A DNA stretch of 64,000 bases, taken from NCBI GenBank assembly GCA_011799875.1, contig CM022303.1, positions 553,014,793-553,078,792 on the forward strand, written 5' to 3'. The stretch is from Thinopyrum elongatum. Taxonomy: Eukaryota; Streptophyta; Magnoliopsida; Poales; Poaceae. Both the position numbers and the translations under genes were made by a program. Below, piece after piece: positions 25,462 through 36,470 of this stretch. Under the pieces are notes generated by a model. That model was not told where the DNA came from. It ran no database searches and saw only the letters and a program-made list of their open reading frames with translations. How positions within the stretch are numbered: position 1 is the stretch's first letter; each line of letters begins with the position of its first letter.

Positions 25462-26099
25462 ACCATGCTGGGGTACTTATCCTAGATAGCAGGGCAACCC
25501 CATGTGTTAACTGCGTCTGTGTTGTTGTCAGATGATTATTGGATTTAGCACCGGCTGCCTTGTATGATGATTCAATCATCTCAGATAATTCTTTCATGCT
25601 GGCATAATGTTGATAACCCTCTTAATCATGAGATAACTTCTGCACCTGCAGCCGGTGTTTGTACATCACAATACAGAAAAGAACACACATCACAATATGG
25701 AAAGTGAGCGTAATGCAGAAATATTAGCGCTTTAGCATAACAACGCCGAAATAGATGAACATGATACTTGTAGAGTATGCATGTTTTTCCTCAAACACGC
25801 TCCCGGACCATCAAAAAAGACAGCGTTCCATACGACCATCACCGCTCGTATGTTGGTCATATGGACTACCAATTGCGCTATCGGATCCACCTAAACAACC
25901 TTTATAAAAGAACCAATGCCAGAAGAGCAACACATGACGCCACACATCGCCATCTCTGCAACAACCATCTCCCACAACATATATTGATAGAATACTAAAA
26001 GGTTAGTATGAAAACGACAAGAAGTGTTCTTGCCGAGGTCACATGGAAATATTAACAAGATACAAAATGGTTCAGTATGCACCAAGAAGTGTTCTTGCC
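25462..26099. other. Unassigned region with promoter-like block
   Basis: No gene is supported. The plus strand at about 25790-25990 has CTTTATAAAAG near 25909 followed by a block that resembles 7740-7990. The resemblance lies in CATACGACCA/CATATGACCA, CCACCTAAACAAC/CCACCTGAACAAA and CCAGAAGAGC/AACAGAAGAGC. This may be a shared transposon leader or promoter. Confidence 0.4.
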
Positions 26100-27065
26100 G
26101 AGTGAAAGATCGTGGATGTCGCCAAGAGGGTGGGGGTGAATAGACGCTTTAAAATAATTACGGTTTAGGCTTGAACAAATGCGGAATAAAACTAGCGTTT
26201 AAATTATCAAGCACAAAATCTAAAACAACTAGGCTTACCTATGTGCACCAACAACTTATGCTAAGCAAGATAAACACTATGGCAAGATATATAACATGAA
26301 ACACTATGGCTATCACAAAGTAAAGTGCATAAGTAAATGGATCGGGTAAGAGATAACCGAGGCACGCAGAGATGATGATGTATCCCGAAGTTCACACCCT
26401 TGCGGATGCTAATCTCCGTTTGGAGCGATGTGGAGGCACAATGCTCCCCAAAATGCCACTAGGGCCACCATAATCTCCTCACGTCCTCGCACAATGCAAG
26501 ATGTCGTGATTCCACTAACGGACCCTTGAGGGCGGTCACTGAACCTGTAGAAATGGCAACCCTTGGGGGCGGTCACCGAACCCATACACTTTGGCAACCC
26601 TTAGGGGCGGTCACCGGAACCCATACAAATTGCTTGGGGCAATCTCCACAACTTCATTGGAGACCCCGACGCTTGCTCGGAGCTTTACACCACAATGATT
26701 GAGCTCTGTAACTCTAAAAAAAAATGATTGAGCTCCGTAGCACCACCAACCGTCTAGGGCGCCCAAGCACCCAAGACGAACAAGCTCTAGGGTACCAAGC
26801 ACCCAAGAGTAACAAGCTCTCAAACTTCACTTCCACACATCACCATGGAGAACTCAAACCTATGCACCAAATGCAATGGCAAGGGCACACAGAGTGCCCA
26901 AGTCCTTCTCTCCCAAATCCCACCACGACAACTAGTGCTATGGAGGAAACTGAGAGAAGAGAACATGAAGAACTCCAAGATCTAGATCCAAGGGGTTCCT
27001 CTCACATAGAGGAGAAAGTGATTGGTGGAAAGGTAGATCTAGATCTCCTCTCTCTTTTCCCTCAA
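26100..27065. mobile_element. TE fragment with GGGCGGTCAC repeats
   Basis: The block has the character of a high-copy Triticeae repeat. It contains three units of 37-38 bp at about 26521-26632 built on CCCTTGGGGGCGGTCACCG, then a repeated AAGCACCCAAGA phrase. It breaks off at CCCTCAA, exactly where a Gypsy LTR begins (27066). I cannot assign its class. Confidence 0.45.
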
Positions 27066-28002
27066 TGTCGGGCCCGTGGGACTGGGGGTACCTAGGCCCG
27101 TCTGCCTGCGGCCCAAGGCACGGCGCCTGGCATAGGCCCAGCACAGCCCATCTTCAAGACCTCACAAGTAGGATCCTCGTGAGGGCCCCCGCCTCGCGAG
27201 GTGGGCATCAACAAGCATCATCAGGAGCTCCCAGAGGGCCTTGTGCCAGGAGGTCTCCCGAGGCTGCCTCCTGAGGCCCCTCGCGAGGCGGATATGTCTA
27301 GGCTCGCCAAGTCCCGCCTCGCGCTGCACGTGGGTGACACGAGCCACGACGAGCGGAGCCAGAAGGGCATTAGCGGGCGCGGACAAGGATGTTTTCCTCT
27401 TTCGTGCTGAGGAGGCGAGGACAGCACGCGGGTTCCCAAAGCAATCCCAAAGGTTGCCATTTTGGTGAAAGAAGACCAGGGCAGTGGACTCGCCAGGACG
27501 GAGGTCATCATCGAGCCCACCAGCGAGTCATGGACAGAAGCTTTGGCAGGCGAAGACCACCTTTAGTCAGGATATGATGTACTCCTGTCCCCCTTCAAAT
27601 TTGGCCGTTGTGGCGGCCCTTCCCGCCTAGAGTTTTCGGGGAAGAGGACCAGGGCCAGTATAAGTATAGGCTAGTCTCCACCATAGAGAGGGACCAAAAC
27701 TTAGCTGAATCCTCGAGATCCCGTGGGCTAGCCGAGCCTCCCTAGGTAGCTCATCATCTCTGTACTCACCCATATTCATCCTCCCTCGCGAGGCAATCCA
27801 CACAAAGCAGGAGTAGGGTCTTACACAGCAAGGTGGCCCGAACCTGGGTAAATTGTCGTGTCGTGTCTTTCTTTCCTCTCGCTCGAGCACGCTGGAGCAT
27901 CGTCGTGAGGTAGTGAGCAGTGGGCCGGAGCTTAGTGGGGTTCTGTGAGTACACCCCAGAGTTCGAACCTGTTCTTGGGTCCTCGGAGCCCTGATTCTGA
28001 CA
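27066..28002 (+). repeat. 5' LTR of the truncated Gypsy element
   Basis: About 937 bp, starting TGTCGGGCCC and ending CTGATTCTGACA, followed after 2 bp by the PBS. It is GC-rich with several CCTCGCGAGG palindromes (27194, 27283 and 27783 areas). The start was set by the junction with the flanking repeat, and a second LTR to confirm it is absent. Confidence 0.65.
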
Positions 28003-28004
28003 TT

Positions 28005-28022
28005 TGGCGCGCCAGGTAGGGG
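28005..28022 (+). other. Primer binding site
   Basis: TGGCGCGCCAGGTAGGGG immediately follows the LTR. This is the primer site seen in many grass Tat-like Gypsy elements. I do not name the tRNA. Confidence 0.75.
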
Positions 28023-28067
28023 TGTGCCGATGTTCCTCCGCTTTGCTCCACTCCTACTCCACCGACC

Positions 28068-28590
28068 CCATGGCCGACGCTCATCAGGTTCGTGCTGAGC
28101 GCCGAGCAGCCCGCGTTGCCGAGACGGTGCCTGCTGGAAGCAGTGACCGTCGCTTCTCCTCTGAGCCTGCACCTGCCACCGCCTATCCTGCCATCTTTTC
28201 AAGTGCCATAGGCTGCCCAGCCTTCACCAGGTGAATTGGCCGACGAGGTTCAGACCGGTGCTGCCTCCGCGCTACGATGGTGCAGCCAACCCCGAGGAGT
28301 TTCTTTGGCTTTATGCCCAAAGCATCCGGTTGGCGGGCGGCAGCAGCAAGGCCATGGCGAACTGGTTCCCCCTGGCCCTCGTGGGCGCCCTGCGCTCCTG
28401 GCTCCTCAGCCTTCCTGAGGCTTCGATCTCCTCCTAGGGCGAGCTACGCGATCGGTTCGCTGCGCGCTTCACGCTCCATGGGCCACACACGGTCGCGTGT
28501 ATCCTTGGCGGGTCCCAGGCGTCTGCGTCCAACCGCCACTCCAAGCAGCTCTTTCGTGGGGCGAACACGGCGTGGCCCTAACCCGAGGCT
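28068..28590 (+). pseudogene. Gypsy gag remnant
   Basis: An ATG at 28068 opens MADAHQVRAERRAARVAE. The core gag signature follows in another frame at about 28231-28560: RFRPVLPPRYDGAANPEEF, LYAQSIRLAGG and LRSWLLSLPE, then a stop and ELRDRFAARF. The central and C-terminal gag, including any zinc knuckle, is missing, because the protease follows within about 150 bp. Confidence 0.7.
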
Positions 28591-28677
28591 TCGAGGCCCC
28601 ACGCGAGGCCCTAGTGCATCATCACCTTCGATTCCCGAGAGCACCCCAAGTCCGCAGCCGCCGCCGGCGCGCTCCCC

Positions 28678-30198
28678 ATGTTGTGCACTCCCACCATCAG
28701 CAACATCGCAGTCACCAAGAGCCTCATCGACGGGGGCGCCGGCCTCAACGTCCTCTCTGTTGAAACCTTCGAGACACTCCAAGTGCCTTATGACCAACTC
28801 TTGCCCACCAGGCCATTCTTGGGGGTGATCGACGGCTCCACCACTCCCCTGGGGCAGGTGCGCCTCCCCGTCACCTTCGGCACCCGCGACAACTATCGTA
28901 CTGAGCTCATTGACTTCAACGTGGCCCTCGTTGGCCTCCCGTACAATGCCATCCTAGGGTATCCTGCCCTTGCCAAGTTGATGGCGGTGACCCACCCCGG
29001 CTACCACGTGATCAAGATGCCCGGCAGCAACGGTGTTATTACTGTTGCTGGGAGCAAGGAGGATGCAGTCTGGGCCCTCAAGCGCGCCTACAGGGCTGCG
29101 GCTACCTCGTGCCCGGGCTCCGAAGATGGGGTCGGGCCTCCGGAGGTCGCCCCTGCGAGGAAGAAGCAACTGTTCTCTTAGGACCACGCCGAAACAAAGA
29201 AGGTGTCGGTTGATGGCAGCGACGCGGGCGCCACCTTCACCATTGGCGCCGACCTTCCCCCCGAGCAGGAGGACGCGCTCGTCGCTTTCCTCCGGGTGAA
29301 CAAGGACGTATTTGCCTGGAAGGCGTCTGATCTAACGATGTCCTGAGGGGAGTAATCGAGCACCATTTGGTGGTGTGTCCCAAAGCCCGTCCCATCAAGA
29401 AGAAGGCGCGGCGCCAAGCGCTGGAGAAGCAAGCATTGATCGTCCAAGAGGTGCACAAGCTGCAGGAAGCTGGGGTCATTCGAGAGGTGCATCATCCCGA
29501 ATGGCTCGCCAACCCAGTCATCGTCCCCAAGAAAGGTGGAAAGGAGCGCATGTGCATTGATTTCACGAGCCTTAACAAGGCCTGCCCCCGGGACCCTTTC
29601 TTGCTCCCACACATCGACCAGATCGTGGACTCCATCGCTGAGTGTGACCTGCTGTGCTTCCTGGATGAATTCTTGGGCTACCACCAGATCAAGATGGCAG
29701 TGGAAGATGTGGAAAAGACGACCTTCATCTCCCCGTGCAGCGTGTTCTTCTACATCTGCATGCCGTTCGGTTTAAGGAGCGTCGGCGCTACCTTCCAGCG
29801 GCTGATGCACATCACGCTGGGGCCACAGCTAGGGAGGAACGTGGAGGCCTACGTCGACGACATCGTGGTCAAATCACGCGAAGCCAATATACTAATCAAA
29901 GACCTGGAAGAAACGTTCGCAAATCTGCTCGAGGTCAGCCTGAAGCTCAACCCCGACAAGTGTGTCTTTGGAGTCCCCTTCGGCAAGCTTCTCGGCTTCC
30001 TTGTCTCCCATCGGGGGATTGAGGCCAACACCGAAAAGATCAAGGCCATCGAGAAGATGCGCCCCTAGACCCTTGAGAAAATGCAACGACTTGTAGGGTG
30101 TGTGGCCTCCTTGGGGTGCTTCATCTCCAAGCTAGGCGAGCGCACCTTGCCCTTCTTCAAGCTGATGAAAAGGACAGGCTCCTTCAAGTGGCAGAATT
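28678..30198 (+). pseudogene. Gypsy protease and reverse transcriptase
   Basis: The protease region has the active-site-like SLIDGGAGLNVLS (about 28717-28755) and ends at a stop near 29181. RT reads through LEKQALIVQEVHKLQEAGVI, NPVIVPKKGGKERMCIDFTS, CFLDEFLGYHQIKM, FGLRSVGATFQRLMH and the catalytic AYVDDIVVKS (about 29849-29878). It ends FGKLLGFLVSHRGIEAN. Stops at 29179-29181, 29344-29346 and 30066-30068 break the frame. RT would copy element RNA into DNA. The copy is dead and truncated soon after KLGERTLPFFKLMKR. Confidence 0.85.
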
Positions 30199-30545
30199 AA
30201 TCATCAAAAAATGAAAAAACAATATACGTGCTGCCACTCATCCCATGTGCTGTGCGAGCAGGCGTGAGTTGATGGGACACATGCGTGTAGTCCGCCGTGC
30301 AGGCAAACCGGGAGGCATGCGTGCAGGTGTGTGAATTTACGGGAGGCGTGTTCACTGCGCAATGTCACCGGGAGGCGTGCGAGTAGCTGTGTGAAATGAT
30401 GGTAGGCATGCCAGCAATCTGCTGCGCAGGCTCAGCAGGAGGCGAGCCAGCCCTTTGACCGCCGCCCGCCTCGCTCCCACTGCTCCATATTAATGGCGCG
30501 CCCGAGCCGCTGGTCATAATAGGCGGCCGCACCCCCGTACACAGT
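30199..30545. other. Spacer with GGGAGGCGTG-type direct repeats
   Basis: Four degenerate copies of a unit built on GGGAGGCRTG(C) and GTGTGAA occur between about 30255 and 30420. They precede the first F-box pseudogene and could be promoter-proximal repeats. No gene is visible. Confidence 0.4.
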
Positions 30546-30570
30546 GGTCACCGCCGTCTGGAGTGTATGA

Positions 30571-30782
30571 GGATGCCGCCGAAGCGCACCATCAGAGGGA
30601 GTGGCGACGCCGGGGCTGGTGAAGCACCCGCACAACACATGAAGTGGGCATAGAGGTTGTCGTTGCCGCCGATGAGGTCTCGCGCGGGCAGCAACGCGAC
30701 CTTGACTTCATTGTCGCCGTCGTGCCTCCCCAGCCGGAGCCGGAGGTCCACAGCAACGACTCCGACTCTGACAGAAAATCGG
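30571..30782 (+). pseudogene. Possible 5' exon of the F-box pseudogene
   Basis: MPPKRTIRGSGDAGAGEAP opens at 30571. After a frame change it continues as VVVAADEVSRGQQRDLDFI and ends NDSDSDRK before a donor-like CG/GTTAGT. The charged, low-complexity composition and the frame break make this a weak call. It may belong to a different gene than the F-box exon downstream. Confidence 0.35.
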
Positions 30783-31178
30783 TTAGTCATTATACCCATT
30801 TGTGCGGAAAACATATCATGTGTTTTCTCTGGTTACTCCTACCCCCCCTTCAATTTTTTGGAATAGAAATCCTACGTTTATGTTCTCTCAGTCCATGAAA
30901 TCAGAGGAAGATTCGTTAGATCCGTGAAGTGTATTGATTGCTTGAATGGTATCCGTCTAGGGTTAGTGATTAATTGTTTGTTCTGTACAAATGATTTTTG
31001 CTAATAATCCGACTAGGGTTAGTGTTCGTGCTAATAATTCATAGCAAGATCTTAAGAATTGATTTTGAATGTCCTACATATATGTTTGTGCCATTTTTTC
31101 TTCCAGATCTTGAGAATTGATTTTGAATATCCTAAATGTATGTTTGTGCCATTTTTTTCCAGATTGGTATGTACACAA

Positions 31179-32840
31179 ATGAGGCTCTGGCCAGCGGCGC
31201 CACCGGTTGTAGATCATGCACCCTGCAGCGTGGGCAGAAGCGGCCATGGTCCCCCTGGATCCGAGGAACCCGTAGAATCTCGGGCGGACCGCATCAGCGA
31301 TCTCTCGGGCGCCATCCTTGGGGAGATCATCTCCCTTCTCCCCACCAAGGATGGCTGCCACACACAAGTCCTCGCATCTCGATGGCACACTCTGTGGTGC
31401 GCCGCGCCTCTTAATCTCGACTGTTGTCAGGTTTCTGTCGATCATGATTCTGAACTCCCCGGAGCCATCATCTCCTCCCACCAGGGCTCCGTTCAACGCC
31501 TCTCCATCCCGTCATGCTACCTGCTGGACATACCCTACATGGTGGACACCTGGCTGACATCCCGTCAATTCAAAAAGCTCCAGCAGCTTGAGTTCTACCA
31601 TTACTATGAATATAACATACGAAGAACCAATGTATTTGTGCCCTCACCACTGATGTTCATCTCGTTGTTTTCCTCCTCTCTCCACACCGCCACCTTTGCC
31701 CAATGCCATCTAGCAAACAATTTGGTACAAATGCTTCGACTACCACTGCTAAAAAAACTTGCACTTGTCGTGGTTGATCTGTCGGAGGCCTCACTGCACA
31801 GCATCATCCACTCCAGCTGCCCTGCCCTGGAGCGCTTGCTGCTTGTTTTTGGAATAGAAATCTGTATCCATTGTCTCAAAATAAATTCACCTCACCTTGT
31901 AAGAATTGGATTTCATTTTGAAGGATAGGAGCTCATCATCGAAGATGCTCCTTCACTTCAAAGGTTGCTCCTTGATTCTTGTTATGCACCTTCGCAAATA
32001 ACTGTGGTCTCTACGCCTAAACTGGAGACCTTGGGTGCAATTAGTGATCCTTTTAAATGGTTCAAGATGGTGTTTGGCTCCACACTTAATCAGGTACTAT
32101 ATATTATCCATGTACACTTTTGTAATCTACATTTTTCATTTTGGAGTACACTTTTGGTACTAATATTATGTTCTATGCTCAATGAAGAGCTTGTCCATGG
32201 ATAGCGTATAAATAGTGTTGGATTCTGTCAAGACATTATATATCAGTATGTGGTGTTTTGATTTGAACATGATTATTGCCTTGTTGCGATGCTTTCCATG
32301 TCTGGAGAATTTGTATATAAAGGTGATGATTTCACGCACATTGAAAGCCCATATATAATGTACTAGAATTAACCGTTCAGCGGTCGCTCTTTCGACATAC
32401 TCTTTTTTAGACATTAACTATTTTCAATCTTCATGTCTATTTAGGCACAAACACATGGAGAAAAAGGTATAACCAATCGGTGGCTGAAGAAGCACCGGGA
32501 TTTTCTTAGTTCTCATGACATTCGTTTGATGACAGTAACACTAGAAGGATATGCATCCAACAATGCAAACACTAGCTTTGTCACATTCTTCATGTTGAAT
32601 GTGAGGGCACTATTGTCTATGAGGATTAAGTTTTTTAACAGAAAATTTCTCATGGCTGGACGTGTTGAACAACATAAGAAGAAGTTTCAGGTGGACAAAA
32701 GGGCTTCTGAACGTGCTCGGCTTCTATGTACAACAACTTGTCGTCATCATGTACCAATAGATTTTCTGGCCCAGGATCTTGATTGTATGGATCAAACCAA
32801 TCCATTTGATTGTGACTGCCCAAAACTTTGGTGTAGTTAG
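31179..32840 (+). pseudogene. F-box/LRR/FBD protein, pseudogene 1
   Basis: Three exons are inferred: 31179-32094, 32188-32322 and 32445-32840, with GT/AG boundaries. Exon 1 has an F-box near residue 36 (DRISDLSGAILGEIISLLPT, then SRWHTLWCAAPLNLD) and leucine-rich repeats (LRLPLLKKLALVVVDLSEAS; SCPALERLLLV). Exon 3 holds an FBD-like end (WLKKHRDFLSSHDIRLMTV, then FFMLNVRALLSMRI). Such proteins recruit substrates to SCF ubiquitin ligases through SKP1. Two in-frame stops break it: TAG at 31926-31928 and TAA at 32209-32211. All exon junctions keep frame otherwise, so the decay is young. A genuine start could lie further upstream. Confidence 0.8.
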
Positions 32841-33757
32841 ATGTTATTGCCCTGTTTAATCTGGGTGTTATCTAAACCTGATGAACAATTAATGGTCGTG
32901 CTTTTGTACCATTTGTAAGCTGGAGTTAGATATTGTCGCCCTTTTCAACTCGGCTTTGACCCATATTTTCTTTCATATTGGGCCAATGGCTTGCCATTTC
33001 TTTAATTAAGATAGAATATTATAAGCAATCACAACATAGGGAAATAACATCACTCTCGTGGGCTCCTTGAGATCATTGTTCATTACAGAACCCGCAAGTG
33101 CTTAGCGCCCGCCAGTACCCACAAACTTATTTTGAGCTAGTACACCAAATGGGCTGTAATTCTTAATAAGAAAAGGTTCATGGTAGTGAAAGATTTGGAT
33201 TCTGACATTTGGGACCCAGAAGGAAAAAGCCTATCCAAGGTGGTCTCGACTCGGCCGTAAACATTGAGAAACTTGGTTTTAAAATTACTGTAAATCCAAA
33301 ACTCGCCTGAAAATCATGAAACTTGGCATGGTGTTATGACATGGCACCAACATGCTGTGGTAAAAAATTTGTCCGATTTGGGACAAGTGTTGGTATAACT
33401 TCTTACAAACCAGAGCATCTCTCGAGAAGCCTCATGGTTCCGAGAGGGAACTTGTCACCTCTGTGTGCGAAACGACATACGCTGTCTCTTCCCACCTTGA
33501 TTTATTTTATAGAGGCAACATGGAACTATTGGAGTGTCATGCTAAAAATATGAAATTATTCAAGGTTTGTTTTGCCTTTTTATACGTTATTTGAGTTTTC
33601 TAGGCATTTTGAAGCAAATAGCTGCCATGTTATTATCGCAAAGGGTTGTATTATCCCAACCGTGGGTGTTCAACTAACCATTTACTACCGCAGGTAGCTG
33701 TTTGATTAGACGGGACTACTGCAAGCAGTCCGTCACGCAGGCTCACCATACCGGGAA
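32841..33757. other. Spacer between the two F-box pseudogenes
   Basis: No coding sequence is supported. A segment at 33320-33560 (CCGAGAGGGAACTTGTCACC and neighbours) looks TE-derived. Near 33715 the sequence GACTACTGCA faintly resembles the CACTA-type terminus at 63584. Confidence 0.35.
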
Positions 33758-35360
33758 GTGAGCCACGAGCGCTGCCAAAAAAACATTGATGGTTTTGGTT
33801 TCAGCTGCCTTGGGAAGGTACGTAGAACAATCCTACGTTCTTATCTACTAGCACCGTCGCCGAGGATCGCCGCCTACTGTGAGATGGAGGACGAGCCGGC
33901 CAACAAGCGGGTGCCAGAACCGCAAGAGCCTCCGGCGAGCATAGCCTTCATTAGCAGTCTCCCCGACGAGATGTTGGTAACCATCATATCCCCCCTCCCC
34001 ATCAAATCTGGCATGCGGACCACTATCCTCTCCCAGCGGTGGCGCCCCCTTTGGCACTCCACCCCCTGGACCTCATCGATGATGATGAGCTCTGCAGCGG
34101 GTAGCGCAAACGCTTGGACGCATTGTCCCACATCCTCACCACACACCCTAGGCCGGTCAGACTCCTTGCTATCGGCAAGTTCCATTCCAACTGCAATGCC
34201 GAACCCAGGTTTCACGACTGGTTCCTATCCCCAGCCCTAGATTGGCTCAAGGAGCTCAGCTTTCATGCTGGACATCCGTGCTCGCTGCCGCCGTCCACGC
34301 TCTGCCTTGCGCCCACGCTACATCATGCTACGTTCAGGCAGTGCCTTTTCCCCCAGATTGATGCCGCGCACGCTCTGCATCTCCCTGAACTAAAGCACCT
34401 CGAGTTCATGGGCATCCGCATCTCGAATGAGGATTTGGAGTGCCTGCTCGGCGGCTGTACAATGCTCGAGTACCTTCGTCTTTAGGTGATGGATGGGTTT
34501 AGTAGCCTCCACATCGCCTTGACGAATGTCCATACGATTTATGTGCATTGCTGGCGCCGCAGAAGGCTGTCAGTTGAGGTGTTTCATGATATGGTCATTG
34601 AGAATGCACCTTTCCTCGAGAGATTGTATGTACTTGATAAAGTAGGTCCAATGAGAATCAGGGTCATTCACGCACAAGCTGGACCCCGTCTCTGCTCATA
34701 GTGAAGATCTTGGCACTACAATCTGTCAGCCCCAATCTGGATGAATTTGTTAGATTCCTTAGATACTTAGCATGCACGGAGAAGCTATACATCGAGGTGA
34801 TGCTCCTTTCCTGTTAATTGTTAACCACAACGGAGTTCAATTTGCTGTTACTTTTACCCATGATTATAATGACAAGTGTAGTATGATTTCTAAAGGAAAT
34901 TTGGAGGATTTCAATACATATTTTTTTGAGATGTTAATCATGAATGATTGAAGATGGCATGTTACTCTTTTTGTGTATTTTAGAAATCTTGCAAATCAAA
35001 GAGGCCCAAAGTGTTCAAATCTGCAGCTAGGCACTAATATGTTATCTTCGTTTGCAGATACAAGCAGACCCGGAAGTGGAAAATGTTGGGCAATATAACA
35101 ATCCCATTGAATGCCTTGATCTTCATCTCACAGAAATTACTTTTAACAAGTACCGAGGCACCACACAAGAAATTAAATTCACCAGGTTCTTTGTTCAGAA
35201 AGCAAGGGTGCTCAAGGTAATGAGGTTTGCCCTATATTTAGTGCGCCGAAGTGAATGGTTTGCTAAAGAGCGCAGGCGTCTATAGCTAAATGGAAAAGGC
35301 TCTGCAGAAGCTGAATTCCAGTTTGTAACTTCATATGACAGATTATTCGAAAGTCACTGT

Positions 35361-35855
35361 TGTCGGTGTCAAAACTGGCGGATCTAGGATAGGGGGTCCC
35401 GAGCTATGGATCTTGGATCAATGGGGAACAATGGACTAGGGACACGATGTTTACCCAGGTTCGGGCCCTCTCTAAGACGTAAAACCCTACGTCCTGCTGG
35501 ATTATATTGCTTGTGTATATGAGGATTACAGAGTCGATCTACCACGAGATCAGATGAACTAAACCCTAAACTAGTAGGATGATGGTTGTTGTTCTGTCTT
35601 CTACGGACTAACCCTTTGGTTTATATAGACACCAGGGGTGCTAGGGTTACCTCATGGTCAGTTACAAGGAAAGGATAAACATGCCGATTCTTCTCATCTT
35701 GACATGGAGGACACACCAAGGCACCAAAAAGTCTCCTGTCCGGATACGGGGTCTCCACATATGTTCGGCCACCAAGCATTAGCGACACGGCCCAACAGTC
35801 TGGCCCTAAGAGATAGGCAGGTAGGATGAAGACCCGCTAATCCAGGACTCCCTCA
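35361..35855 (-). repeat. 3' LTR of the Tat-type Gypsy element
   Basis: 495 bp, starting TGTCGGTGTCAAAAC and ending CTCCCTCA on the plus strand. It contains a minus-strand TATATAAAC box at about 35618-35628. Its inner flank is the purine tract AAGTTCGGGGGCTAC on the minus strand. Confidence 0.9.
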
Positions 35856-36470
35856 GTAGCCCCCGAACTTGCCTCCAACGCCGGTGCTTCATCATGCCTT
35901 GAGATCTCGATATACCCAATGCCTCCGGCTTGCGGCGTGAGTTCCTCTCCTTCTTTGTGTTCGATTTCATCTCCTTCCCAAAGCCGTTAAGCTAGAACTC
36001 GGCCATGTGCTAACCAGGCAGTGTTCGGAACCCGAACTGCAGATATTACTTAGCCCCAAAGGTACAACCGCCCAAGTGTGAATAGTACCTTTGTCTGACA
36101 ACTTTTCGGCGAAGGGTCACACCCGGTCACATATATCGAATTGTTGCTTGATTCACGGCTCAAGGCAGCGCCTCTATTGGCATGTCCTATCGAGGTGGAG
36201 ATCGTGCCCATTTTTCAAGGGATATGATCAATGATTTCAATTCCTCCATTCGCGCATAACATCGCAATAATATCGGGAAGTGGCGAGGCCTGTGGGGCAG
36301 TTAAAGGACTGTTGGGAGTCCTAGCGGTTTATAAAAGAGGAGCAGCCACCGTTTATTTGGGCACGCCTTCTCCTTCCTCCTGCCATCGCTTCCCCTCATC
36401 AGCTGAGCTCTAGCACCACCAAATCCTTTCTCCTCAAGCGCTTTCCTCCAGCCATCCCCGAGATCCTGCC
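35856..36470. other. Leader-like region upstream of the antisense ORF
   Basis: No ORF is convincing. It separates the LTR and purine tract from the antisense ORF. A plus-strand TATAAAAG motif at about 36331-36338 lies roughly 140 bp before its ATG. Confidence 0.5.
36331..36338 (+). promoter_or_regulatory. TATA box for the antisense ORF
   Basis: TATAAAAG sits about 140 bp upstream of ATG 36471 on the plus strand. It is a plausible core promoter for transcription against the element's own direction. Confidence 0.5.

Larger units (their letters stand above)
27066..30198 (+). mobile_element. Truncated Gypsy retrotransposon (5' LTR to RT)
   Basis: The order is a 5' LTR (27066-28002), PBS, gag remnant, protease and reverse transcriptase. 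The sequence stops inside the region after RT at about 30198, where unrelated DNA starts. RNase H, integrase and the 3' LTR are missing. Its left boundary sits cleanly inside the 26.1-kb TE fragment after CTCAA. No matching right-hand duplication exists because of the truncation. Lineage is Tat-like, judged from the PBS and pol sequence. Confidence 0.75.

Noticed and set aside
33715..33740. Left terminus of the CACTA-like element
   Set aside because: GACTACTGCA resembles the right end over nine bases and has ACGC at the same spacing, but the first base is wrong and no 3-bp target duplication matches the right flank.
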